A DNA stretch of 6,358 bases from NCBI GenBank assembly GCA_020861125.1, contig JAJBSZ010000005.1, forward strand, positions 1-6,358. The letters are read 5' to 3'. Shown here piece after piece: positions 1 through 6,041 of the stretch. The DNA comes from Planctomycetota bacterium (lineage in GTDB: Bacteria > Planctomycetota > SZUA-567). Position 1 is the stretch's first letter, and the number at the start of each line of letters is the position of its first letter. The translations under genes and the position numbers were made by a program. Below the pieces are notes generated by a model. The model saw nothing but the letters and a program-made list of their open reading frames with translations, did no database searches and was not told the DNA's origin.

Positions 1-1139
1 ACCTGTTCAACCCACGGCCCAATGCCCTTAATGACAAGCGTCTACGGCAGAACGACATAGCGGTTTCCGCGGTGATCATCGCCATCGGTATCATCGCTGA
101 CATCAAGGCCAAACCGAGTCTCTTGGCATTCATCGCCCCGGGGTCTTCCTCCCAGGTTCGGCGGTATGCGTTGATCAGCCTTGCGTCCCTGCCCCTCGCC
201 ACCGGCAACCACCCGGATGTGACGGCCGCCCTCTACCCGTTGTTGGAGGACCCGGACTACGACGGTCTGGTCCGGTATGCCATTGCCGCGCTGGCGCCCC
301 TGCCGCCTACCCGTGAGGACGAGGAGATTCTCCGCGGCCTGTTGCACAACCGTCATACCGGGGTGCGGGTGTTCGCCATGAACCAACTCTCCGCCCTGGA
401 TTCGCCGGTGAATGCCGAATTGATCCTGGAGTTCCTCAACGCCAGCGATCAGGACCTCAAGGAGGCGGCGCTGGACGCCTTATCCTCCATGCCGTCCACC
501 GTCAATATCATCCTCAAAACCATCGACGAATCGCCCGGCAGTATCCGCGTCCAGGACATGGTGCGGATCCTGTCCCACCACCGCAACCGTATTACCCCGG
601 AGCGGGCCCGAAACCGCATCCGCAAAATGCTGGAACTCCAGGGCCGAGGCGACAAGCGGTTCGAACTGAATTGGGAATCCCTGAAACAGCTCAAACCCGA
701 GGTGTTGCAGGCGGAGATCCTGAAGATCGCCGACAAAGCATTTTCCGATTCTGAATACGGCTTGGCCGCTTTCAACCTGTCGCTGCTGGATCGGGGCGGA
801 CTCCTCACCGGGCCGCTCCGGTATCGGCTGATGCTGGCCTATCTCAAGACCTCTGCCAAATCCCGGTCGCGGAGCAGCCGGGCGGCCGATCCGGCGCTGG
901 AACAGGCGGCCCGGCTGCTGGCGGAGAACCCGCGGGAATTCAAAGCCAACCTCCTGGCCGAAAAAATTCTCACCGACGAGGAATACCTCTACCTCGGCTT
1001 CCACTTCGCCGAACGGTTGAATGAAGAGCGGCGTTTCGGTGCCGATCTGCTGCGGCACGTCATCCACCGCTGGCCCCGCCGGCAAACCGCCAAGGCAGCC
1101 CGGCAGAAGCTCCAGCTGGAAGGGCATGCCGAATTCTAG
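1..1139 (+). CDS. HEAT-repeat / TPR-like solenoid protein, 5'-truncated by window edge
   Basis: The frame is open from base 3 to the TAG at 1137-1139, giving 378 visible residues. A GTG at 72 could act as a start, but the residues before it (FNPRPNALNDKRLRQND...) read as part of the same helical repeat, so I treat the gene as continuing upstream. Roughly visible residues 1-190 show HEAT-like helix pairs: a VRRYALISLASL unit, a LVRYAIAALAPL unit, a VRVFAMNQLSAL unit and a LKEAALDALSSM unit, each followed by an acidic or proline-rich turn. The rest, up to about residue 378, is helical and TPR-like (LAAFNLSLLDRGG, AARLLAENPREFKANLLAEKI). No catalytic motif, signal peptide or membrane segment is visible in this part. 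HEAT and TPR solenoids usually serve as protein-binding scaffolds; the partner is unknown. The next gene follows 45 nt later in the same frame and encodes another solenoid protein, so co-transcription is likely. Confidence 0.8.
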   Translation, partial: LFNPRPNALNDKRLRQNDIAVSAVIIAIGIIADIKAKPSLLAFIAPGSSSQVRRYALISLASLPLATGNHPDVTAALYPLLEDPDYDGLVRYAIAALAPLPPTREDEEILRGLLHNRHTGVRVFAMNQLSALDSPVNAELILEFLNASDQDLKEAALDALSSMPSTVNIILKTIDESPGSIRVQDMVRILSHHRNRITPERARNRIRKMLELQGRGDKRFELNWESLKQLKPEVLQAEILKIADKAFSDSEYGLAAFNLSLLDRGGLLTGPLRYRLMLAYLKTSAKSRSRSSRAADPALEQAARLLAENPREFKANLLAEKILTDEEYLYLGFHFAERLNEERRFGADLLRHVIHRWPRRQTAKAARQKLQLEGHAEF

Positions 1140-1184
1140 CCAATCCGTTCCATACCGTCACCTCTTCCCGAATGGGCTAACACC

Positions 1185-2531
1185 ATGCTTCGTACCGCCG
1201 CGCTCTTCCTGGTGATCCTGGTTGGTTTTCTGGTGCCGGCGGACCCGGCCGCTGCGGCCCAGCCGGACTTTTTCCGCACCTATACCCTTTTCGATCTGGC
1301 TGAATGCCTGGACCGTTTCACGGAACGGGAGCTGTTCGAGGCGATGCACGCCCGGGTGTTTGTCGAAAAGACCGCCGCCGATTATTTCACGCTGGCGCTT
1401 CTCCACCACCATGGGTTCGGAACGCCCCGCGATGCCGCCGCCGCCGTCCGGTGGTACCGGGAGGCGGCGGCGGCCGGGTACCGGTTCGGAGACCTTGGCG
1501 ACGAGACCGATCAGGCCCTGATGGAGCTGAGCGCTGTCCTCGAAGATACCGGCGAACCGCCGGATTCGCCGCCGACCCCGACCTCGGCGACAGTAACGGC
1601 GGCTGAGATGCGGCGCCAGTCGGAGCGCCACTGGCGCGGTCTGGGAGCGTCCCTGGATTGGGAAGCGGCGCGGGATTGGCTGCTCCGATCGGCGGAGGCG
1701 GGCGACCGCGAAGCGATGGCAATGGTGGCGGTCCGCTACGCCGACGGGATCGACGCGTTTCCACGGGATATTGCTGCTTCCCGGCGCTGGTACCTCCGGC
1801 TGGCGGAGGAGGGCGAGGCGGCGGACCCGGTGTTTCTCGGTGACGCCTACCGCGACGGCGACGGCGTGGAACGGGATCCCGTGCGGGCGGCGGCACTGTA
1901 CCGGGAGGCCGGACGGAACGGTTCGCTCACCGGCTGGCTGCGGCTCCGTGATTTGGGACGGTCGGATCCGGCGCTGGTGGACGAAGACACCGCCGCGGAA
2001 ATCGACCGGCATCTCGACCTGCAGCAACAGGCCGTCGCCGCCTCCACCGCCGGCACCGCCCAGCCGTTAGCCGAATACGCCGACAGTTATTACCATAAGG
2101 GTTTGGCAGTGTATGCCGCCCCGGAGCCGGATTTTCTCCAAGCCGGGTTATTTTTTGCCGATGCCGCCGGGTTGGGCACCACCATTGCGGACAACCATTT
2201 CCTCCTCGGCTGGATCCAGGAGTTCGGCCTGGCCGGAGAAGTGAATCCCTATGGTGCCGGAAAAAGCTACCGCCATGCCGCCCTGCTCGGCCACGGCCCA
2301 GCGAGTGTTCGGCTGGCGGCTCTCTATGCCGCCGGGCGTGGCCTGCGGCGATCCGCCCGCGAGGCCCTGCGGTGGTACGAGGTGGCCGCAGCGGCGGGGG
2401 AGGACGTGCCGGAGGAACTGGTGGCATCTTTGCGCCAGGAAGTGGCGGCGGCAACGGCGGAGGAATGGGACACGCCCGCCTTCCGGCAACTGGTGGAAAA
2501 GGCCCGCTACCGGGCATCCTTCAAGCGCTAG
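1185..2531 (+). CDS. exported Sel1-repeat protein
   Basis: This encodes 448 residues. Residues 1-25 form a classical Sec signal peptide: a basic MLR start, a hydrophobic core LFLVILVGFLV, and an Ala-rich end with probable cleavage after A25 (AAA|Q). There is no lipobox Cys. The mature part carries Sel1-like repeats (pattern LA..Y..G.G...D...A..WY..AA..G) at about residues 65-98, 174-210, 211-246, 336-370 and 371-405, with a half repeat near 153-173. A Pro/Thr-rich linker (about 123-136) follows the first repeat. Sel1 repeats are TPR-related alpha solenoids that mediate protein-protein contacts; no enzymatic motif is visible. The protein probably acts in the periplasm or at the envelope. The ATG start is supported by the signal peptide, although the Shine-Dalgarno sequence is poor. 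The upstream gene is a HEAT/TPR protein, so the pair may form one complex, which is inference. The gene ends with TAG. Confidence 0.85.
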   Translation: MLRTAALFLVILVGFLVPADPAAAAQPDFFRTYTLFDLAECLDRFTERELFEAMHARVFVEKTAADYFTLALLHHHGFGTPRDAAAAVRWYREAAAAGYRFGDLGDETDQALMELSAVLEDTGEPPDSPPTPTSATVTAAEMRRQSERHWRGLGASLDWEAARDWLLRSAEAGDREAMAMVAVRYADGIDAFPRDIAASRRWYLRLAEEGEAADPVFLGDAYRDGDGVERDPVRAAALYREAGRNGSLTGWLRLRDLGRSDPALVDEDTAAEIDRHLDLQQQAVAASTAGTAQPLAEYADSYYHKGLAVYAAPEPDFLQAGLFFADAAGLGTTIADNHFLLGWIQEFGLAGEVNPYGAGKSYRHAALLGHGPASVRLAALYAAGRGLRRSAREALRWYEVAAAAGEDVPEELVASLRQEVAAATAEEWDTPAFRQLVEKARYRASFKR

Positions 2532-2721
2532 CTGATGTTTCCCAAAGAATGCCGTCCACCGATCGCAGGGTCCCCGGGGTGGCGGCAGGGGATACCAGTG
2601 GGATGGACGTTCTCGAGGTGAAGGCGGAGGGCGGGACGCGCGAGGCGGCGGTAACCGGGATATTTATTTTCCGTACAACATGCTGCCTGCACACTGACGA
2701 TCTCCTGGTCGGGTGTACTTC

Positions 2722-2734
2722 CTGATCGGATCAG
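2722..2734. promoter_or_regulatory. 13-bp perfect palindrome, possible operator
   Basis: The arms CTGATC and GATCAG flank a single central G. The site lies about 95 nt upstream of the proposed TTG start of the MFS transporter, in non-coding DNA. It has the size and symmetry of a dimeric repressor site, but no regulator or second copy is visible in the window, so the role is only suggested. Confidence 0.25.
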
Positions 2735-2748
2735 TCGGCGGGTTGGAT

Positions 2749-2782
2749 GCAGGTGGAACGGCTAATGGTCCTGCTGTTTTTT
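2749..2782 (+). terminator. weak candidate terminator after the Sel1 gene
   Basis: GCAGG (2749-2753) can pair with CCTGC (2770-2774) across a 16-nt loop, and a run of six T follows at 2777-2782. The stem is short and the loop long, so this is a marginal Rho-independent terminator at best. It is listed because it is the only hairpin-plus-T-run in this gap. It would end transcription more than 200 nt after the Sel1 stop. Confidence 0.15.
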
Positions 2783-2817
2783 GTAAGTCGGTGCATGGGT
2801 CCGGCTGTGGCTGTGAC

Positions 2818-2822
2818 GGAGG
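2818..2822 (+). promoter_or_regulatory. ribosome binding site that sets the MFS start at TTG 2830
   Basis: GGAGG is followed by a 7-nt spacer and then TTG at 2830; a second in-frame TTG lies at 2833. The frame is open further upstream, including GTG codons at 2713 and 2791, but neither has a purine-rich site before it, and the extra residues would be a Gly/Cys-rich stretch unlike an MFS N-terminus. The TTG start gives a normal MFS beginning of a few charged residues followed by the first membrane helix. Confidence 0.7.
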
Positions 2823-2829
2823 CTTTCGG

Positions 2830-4017
2830 TTGTTGGAAAAACTGACGCGGGCCTTTCCCATCCTTCTGCTGACGGTTGGACACGGGGCGGTGGATTTTTA
2901 CATCGGGCTGCTGCAGGTGGTGGCGCCGGGACTGGCGGTCTACCTCGGGCTTCCCCTCGGCCAGCTGGTGTTCCTGATGGGTGCGGCCAACCTGCTGAAC
3001 AACCTTACCCAACCCCTGACCGGCTACCTCATGGGACGGCGCAATTTAGCCTGGGTGTTGTGGGGAGCGGTGATGCTGTCGGCCCTGCCGGCGTTCATGG
3101 GGTTTGCCGGCGGTATCGTGTCCTTGTCGGCGCTGGTGCTGGCGGGGGCGGTCGGCACCGGCCTCTACCATCCGGAGGGCGCGCTGTCCGCCCATGAGGC
3201 GAGCGGCGACCGGGCCTATCTCGGCGTGCCGTTGTTCATGGCTGGCGGCGCCGCCATCTATGCCGTGGGAACTCCCCTCAGCCTTTGGATCAGTGAACAC
3301 CGCGGTTTTCCCGCCCTAGCCTGGCTGGCGTTGCCCGGCCTGATCGTTGGCGGGGTGTTTCTCCTCCGCCACCGGCACCTGAAACATACCCATCCGTCGG
3401 TGGTTCTCCGGCCGCGGTCCCGACGCCTCAGCCGCAACCAGCCGGGCGACCTGTCCTTCTGGCCGCTCCTGGCGGTGGCGACCTGCCTGATGGTGGGCAG
3501 CGGGTTGTTCCTGGCCATGCTTTCCAGCCACTACGAACTGCTGTTCGGACCCGGGGCGCGCGCCTGGTCGTCGTGGGTGCTGATGGTGGTGGGCTTTGGC
3601 GGATCCCTTTGTTCTTTTCTCTGGAGCGCTCTGACCCGCCGCTTCGGGTTTTTCCCGGTGGCGCTGGTCACCCAGGTCGCCGCCTGCGGCTGCTTTTTGC
3701 TTCTGGCCGTTCCGTCTTCCCCCGCCATGGGATTTCTCTTCGCTATGCCGCTGAGTCTCGTGTACCCGAATGCCGTCTTCCCGGTAGCGGTGACCCTGGC
3801 CCGCAACACCGCCGGCATGACCCAGGGTTTGCGCACCAGCATCATCATGGGCGGCACTTCGGGCCTTTCCGCCATCGCCGTCATGGCTGCCGGTCGGCTG
3901 ATCGACCGCGGCGTTCCCACCGCCTCCCTCATGGTGTTCATCGCCCTATGCAGTCTGGCGGCGGCGGTGTTGTCGGCGTGGCAATTGCTCCGGCGGCGGC
4001 CCGCCCCCGCCATATAA
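2830..4017 (+). CDS. MFS transporter, fosmidomycin-resistance (Fsr)-like
   Basis: From TTG 2830 the product has 395 residues, the usual MFS length, with about twelve hydrophobic segments in two halves. The first helix carries GHGAVDFYIGLLQ (residues 17-29), matching the H-x3-D-x-Y-x-G pattern of Fsr-type exporters. It is followed by an NLLNNLTQPLTGYLMGRR loop (residues 54-71), like the family's helix 2-3 region, and by a GTGLYHPEGA element (109-118) resembling the family HPE-A signature. A basic cytoplasmic loop (about 180-203) separates the halves. The second half has SLVYPNAVFPVAVTLAR and a GGTSGLSAIAVMAAGRLIDRG motif (341-361). Fsr-like proteins are proton-driven inner-membrane exporters of small molecules or drugs; the substrate here cannot be read from sequence. 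The start is chosen from the GGAGG at 2818. The gene ends with TAA. Part of its 3' region is duplicated, in degenerate form, downstream of the stop. Confidence 0.82.
   Translation: MLEKLTRAFPILLLTVGHGAVDFYIGLLQVVAPGLAVYLGLPLGQLVFLMGAANLLNNLTQPLTGYLMGRRNLAWVLWGAVMLSALPAFMGFAGGIVSLSALVLAGAVGTGLYHPEGALSAHEASGDRAYLGVPLFMAGGAAIYAVGTPLSLWISEHRGFPALAWLALPGLIVGGVFLLRHRHLKHTHPSVVLRPRSRRLSRNQPGDLSFWPLLAVATCLMVGSGLFLAMLSSHYELLFGPGARAWSSWVLMVVGFGGSLCSFLWSALTRRFGFFPVALVTQVAACGCFLLLAVPSSPAMGFLFAMPLSLVYPNAVFPVAVTLARNTAGMTQGLRTSIIMGGTSGLSAIAVMAAGRLIDRGVPTASLMVFIALCSLAAAVLSAWQLLRRRPAPAI
3837..3912 (+). repeat. 76-nt direct repeat, copy A (inside the MFS gene)
   Basis: This segment encodes MFS residues 337-361 and matches 4058-4133 at 64 of 76 positions with no gaps. 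The longest identical block is 20 nt (TCCGCCATCGCCGTCATGGC). It fits the family sequence expected at this point of an MFS protein, so it is probably the original copy. Confidence 0.85.
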
Positions 4018-4057
4018 AACCGCCTGTGCCGTATCCCCGTCGGATTCTTTATCGCCT

Positions 4058-4133
4058 CAGCCCCATCATGGGCGCCACTCCCCGCCTCTCCGCCATCGCC
4101 GTCATGGCGGCCGGCCGGTCGATCGACCGCGGT
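4058..4133 (+). repeat. 76-nt direct repeat, copy B (gene fragment in the intergenic region)
   Basis: This is the second copy of 3837-3912, shifted by 221 nt and lying 40 nt after the MFS stop. The equivalent reading gives PIMGATPRLSAIAVMAAGRS then IDRG, very close to the MFS version, and it keeps frame. Of the 12 differences, four are synonymous third-position changes; the other eight fall in five codons. It could be the remnant of a second, mostly deleted MFS paralogue or a local duplication. An ATG at 4068 opens a 39-codon ORF ending at 4187, but there is no ribosome binding site, and I do not regard it as a gene. Confidence 0.8.
4116..4129. repeat. 14-bp perfect palindrome within repeat copy B
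   Basis: CGGTCGATCGACCG is its own reverse complement. Copy A has CGGCTGATCGACCG at the matching place, so two of the differences between the copies complete the symmetry. It lies about 63 nt upstream of the -35 of the GntR promoter. It may be a protein-binding site or just chance in G+C-rich DNA. Confidence 0.4.
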
Positions 4134-4191
4134 TTAAGCGACAGCACTACGTCAGCGGCTCTTCCTCTTTTTTTCCCATCGCGGTAAATGG

Positions 4192-4204
4192 CGGTTGACA
4201 ACCG
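4192..4204. promoter_or_regulatory. 13-bp perfect palindrome covering the -35, candidate GntR operator
   Basis: CGGTTG-A-CAACCG is perfectly symmetric about A4198 and contains the whole -35 hexamer. FadR/FCD-subfamily GntR proteins bind short dyads with GT and AC in the arms, and the regulator gene starts about 80 nt downstream. Binding here would block RNA polymerase, giving autorepression. The assignment to this regulator is inference. Confidence 0.5.
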
Positions 4205-4222
4205 GCCGGCATGGGGTATAGT
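4195..4222 (+). promoter_or_regulatory. sigma70-type promoter of the GntR-transketolase operon
   Basis: TTGACA (4195-4200) is a perfect -35. A 16-nt spacer separates it from TATAGT (4217-4222), one mismatch from the -10 consensus. Transcription would begin near 4229, giving a leader of about 53 nt before the ATG at 4282. It is the only clear promoter in the window and stands out from the G+C-rich surroundings. Confidence 0.8.
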
Positions 4223-4262
4223 ACACCTGTCAGACATGTGATAGCAGGCAGGTTATACCCCA
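4212..4262. promoter_or_regulatory. inverted-repeat cluster over the -10 and start site
   Basis: TGGGGTATA (4212-4220) and TATACCCCA (4254-4262) are perfect 9-nt inverted repeats separated by 33 nt; their centres lie 42 bp apart, about four helical turns. The left arm overlaps the -10. Between them, TGTCAGACA (4228-4236) is a dyad around A4232 at the expected start site, and GGTATAGTACACC (4215-4227) is an imperfect dyad. The set looks like multiple operator sites for a dimeric regulator; the outer arms could also pair in RNA if transcription started further upstream. Confidence 0.5.
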
Positions 4263-4281
4263 ACGGGAAGACAGGCGCCCA

Positions 4282-5085
4282 ATGACCGACAAGGACCCCG
4301 CCATCGTTCCTCTCTCCAGCAAAAGTTCCGTCGCCATCGTCTCCGAGAAGCTGGAGGAACTGCTGCTGGCCGGGTTCTGGCAGCCGGACGAGAAGATGCT
4401 GTCGGAGGCCGACCTCGGCGCCCGCTTCAACGTCGGGCGATCCACCATCCGCGAAGCGCTGAATATGCTCAAGGCCAAGCAGCTGGTCTATACCGTGCCC
4501 GGCCTCGGCACCTTCGCCGCCGATCCGGCTGCCGTCGGTGTCCCGTCCGGCATCGCCTATGTTCCCGATCCCAAAAGTGAGAAGGATCTGGTGAATATCA
4601 TGGAGCTCCGCCTGAGTCTGGAGCCGACCAATGCCCTTTTCGCCGCCCGGCGCGCCACCGCCGCCCAGCTGGAGGAGTTGGTACAGCGGCACCGGGAACT
4701 CGGCGCCACCACCCGCTCCGCCCTGTTCGCCGAGGCGGACCTCGAGTTCCATCTCCTGATCGCCCGGGCCGCCGCCAACCCTCTGTTTCTCGACGTCATG
4801 CACATGGTGAAGACGTTTCTTCTCGAACAGCAGATCCTGACCTCGCAGGAGGAGCGGCGGCGCAGCCAGGCCGGCCGATTCCACGAGCAACTGGTGGACG
4901 CCATCGGCCGCCGCGACGAACGGCAGGCGGAGGCGGTGATGCGCGAACACATGGACGACACCTACCGCTATATTCGCAAGCTGGCCCTCCGGGGCGCTCC
5001 GCCGTCCGGCCGCTGGCCGAAACGGCGCGCGGCCGGAACGGGTCGCCCCGCCCGCGGCCGGAAGGGGCTGTCACCCACAAAATGA
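4282..5085 (+). CDS. GntR-family transcriptional regulator, FadR/FCD subfamily
   Basis: This encodes 267 residues. Residues about 14-80 form the winged helix: VAIVSEKLEELLLAGFWQPDEKMLSEADLGARFNVGRSTIREALNML is the typical GntR helix-turn-helix, with recognition-helix core GRSTIREAL (52-60), and the wing contains GLGTF (74-78). Residues about 103-235 are an all-helical FCD effector domain. D153, H157, H201 and H223 occupy the positions that bind a metal ion in many FCD proteins, which then coordinate carboxylate-type ligands. Such regulators usually repress a neighbouring catabolic operon until the ligand appears. The gene has a strong promoter with several dyads just upstream, and two transketolase subunits follow it, so it probably controls itself and them. 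The ATG has only a modest GGAAG about 11 nt upstream. The C-terminal 30 residues (about 238-267) are strongly basic and outside the usual fold. Confidence 0.9.
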   Translation: MTDKDPAIVPLSSKSSVAIVSEKLEELLLAGFWQPDEKMLSEADLGARFNVGRSTIREALNMLKAKQLVYTVPGLGTFAADPAAVGVPSGIAYVPDPKSEKDLVNIMELRLSLEPTNALFAARRATAAQLEELVQRHRELGATTRSALFAEADLEFHLLIARAAANPLFLDVMHMVKTFLLEQQILTSQEERRRSQAGRFHEQLVDAIGRRDERQAEAVMREHMDDTYRYIRKLALRGAPPSGRWPKRRAAGTGRPARGRKGLSPTK

Positions 5086-5156
5086 TCCGGGACGCCGTCC
5101 CGGTCGACGCGGCCACCGACGGCGTCTCCGCCGACCGGGACCGCGAATACCCTTAG
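5082..5156 (+). CDS. possible 24-codon leader ORF between gntR and the transketolase genes
   Basis: The ATG at 5082 overlaps the TGA of the GntR gene as ATGA, the classic arrangement for translational coupling. The frame runs 24 codons (MIRDAVPVDAATDGVSADRD then REYP) to TAG at 5154-5156, ending 15 nt before the transketolase ATG. A purine run AAGGGG lies 14 nt upstream, a little too far for a good site, so expression would depend on reinitiation. The peptide resembles nothing I know and has no hydrophobic segment. Its coding DNA overlaps the inverted repeats of this leader, so its translation could influence folding. It may equally be a chance ORF. Confidence 0.25.
   Translation: MIRDAVPVDAATDGVSADRDREYP
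5087..5141 (+). promoter_or_regulatory. overlapping inverted repeats in the gntR-transketolase gap
   Basis: Three pairings compete for the same bases. CCGGGACG (5087-5094) is mirrored by CGTCCCGG (5096-5103). GACGCCGTC (5091-5099) is complementary to GACGGCGTC (5118-5126). GTCCCGGTCG (5097-5106) is complementary to CGACCGGGAC (5132-5141). All are perfect, and they cannot all form together. No T-run follows, so this is not a Rho-independent terminator. It might be an attenuator-like or mRNA-stabilising structure, or an operator. High G+C content raises the chance of accidental pairing. Confidence 0.4.
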
Positions 5157-5171
5157 AACAGGAGTGCAGGA

Positions 5172-5999
5172 ATGGACAAGAAAACGGTGGAGTTGCTCAA
5201 GGAAAAAGCCAAACGCGTCCGCGTCGGCGTCATCGAGGCCCTGGGGCTGGGCAAGCCCGGCCATCTGGGCGGCTCCATGTCCGCAGCGGATCTGATCGCC
5301 GTCCTCTACTACTACAAGATGCGGATCGATCCCAAGAACCCGGCCGACCCCAAGCGGGATCGGTTCATCATGTCGAAGGGCCATTCGGTCCTGGCCCAGT
5401 ATGCGGCCCTGGCCGACCTGGGCTATTTCCCCTGGGAGGAGCTGTCCCGCACCAAGACCCTAGGCGGCCTGCTGCAGGGTCATCCGGAGATCGAGACCCC
5501 CGGCATCGAGGCCAACACCGGCTCCCTCGGCCAAGGTCTTTCGGTGGGCGTCGGCATGTGTCTGGCGGCGAAAATGGACAAGGCCGACTGGCGGGTCTAC
5601 GTCATCACCGGCGACGGCGAGCTGGCCGAAGGCCAGATCTGGGAGGCTGCCACCGCCGCCGCCCACCACAAGCTGAACAACCTGCGGGTGCTGGTGGATG
5701 CCAACGGCATCTGCGCCATGGGCCGGGTCTGCGACCGCTACAACGTCGGCGACCTCGACACCATCGCCGCCAAGTTCACCGCCTTCGGCTGGAATGCCGT
5801 GACCGTGGACGGCCATGACGTCGAGGCGGTCGGCAATGCCCTGGACGCCGTCGATGCGGTGACCGACCGTCCTTCCGCCATCATCTGCCGCACCGTCAAA
5901 GGCAAGGGCGTCTCCTTCGCCGAAGACACCAACGCCTACCACAACAAGGCCATGGAAGAGGACACCCGCGCCCAGGCGCTGGCTGAAATCAACGGCTAG
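5172..5999 (+). CDS. transketolase, N-terminal (ThDP-binding) subunit
   Basis: This encodes 275 residues, the normal size of the N-terminal half in two-subunit transketolases. The AGGAG at 5160-5164 with a 7-nt spacer supports the ATG. Visible motifs: KPGHLGGSMSAADL (28-41) with the active-site His H31; SKGH (68-71); GHPE (103-106); NTGSLGQGLS (115-124); and the thiamine-diphosphate/Mg motif GDGELAEG (147-154) running to VDANG (175-179), where D148 and N178 would hold the metal. Transketolases move a two-carbon ketol unit from a ketose (often phosphorylated) to an aldose in the cytoplasm; the C-terminal subunit supplies the catalytic Glu and completes the dimer. That subunit follows after 42 nt. 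The segment after VDANG reads ICAMGRVCD, where homologues I know usually have a LQ.DG-type sequence, so the substrate may not be the standard pentose phosphate. Regulation by the upstream GntR is likely. Confidence 0.92.
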   Translation: MDKKTVELLKEKAKRVRVGVIEALGLGKPGHLGGSMSAADLIAVLYYYKMRIDPKNPADPKRDRFIMSKGHSVLAQYAALADLGYFPWEELSRTKTLGGLLQGHPEIETPGIEANTGSLGQGLSVGVGMCLAAKMDKADWRVYVITGDGELAEGQIWEAATAAAHHKLNNLRVLVDANGICAMGRVCDRYNVGDLDTIAAKFTAFGWNAVTVDGHDVEAVGNALDAVDAVTDRPSAIICRTVKGKGVSFAEDTNAYHNKAMEEDTRAQALAEING

Positions 6000-6041
6000 G
6001 CGGTTCCCTTTTCTCAACCCATTCTTCACACGGAGAAATTC

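Larger units (their letters stand above)
2532..2829. other. intergenic region without a convincing gene
   Basis: About 298 nt lie between the Sel1 gene and the MFS gene. Open frames crossing it are extensions or shadows of neighbours with no recognisable protein content. It contains an A+T-rich patch (about 2660-2680) in an otherwise G+C-rich background, a 13-bp palindrome at 2722-2734, a weak stem followed by six T at 2749-2782, and a strong Shine-Dalgarno at its right end. I found no good sigma70 pair, so the promoter of the MFS gene, if one lies here, is not identified. Confidence 0.6.

Noticed and set aside
72..1139. The first gene starting at the GTG at 72
   Set aside because: The frame is open to the window edge, and the preceding residues continue the HEAT-like helical pattern, so the start most likely lies before the window.
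1137..1187. Stop-codon read-through (for example TAG as pyrrolysine) fusing the HEAT and Sel1 genes
   Set aside because: The frame is shared and open, but the second gene begins with a clear signal peptide that makes sense only at an N-terminus, and other genes in the window also end in TAG.
1387..1896. Long antisense open frames over the Sel1, HEAT and transketolase genes
   Set aside because: They are typical shadows in G+C-rich coding DNA: low-complexity Pro/Arg/Gly translations with no domain pattern, opposite genes with clear protein families.
4116..4174. Intrinsic terminator for the MFS gene (palindrome followed by seven T at 4168-4174)
   Set aside because: The T-run is about 38 nt from the palindrome, with no stem directly before it.
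4068..4187. A 39-codon small gene in repeat copy B
   Set aside because: Its similarity to the MFS protein is explained by the 76-nt duplication. It lacks a ribosome binding site and continues into unrelated sequence.
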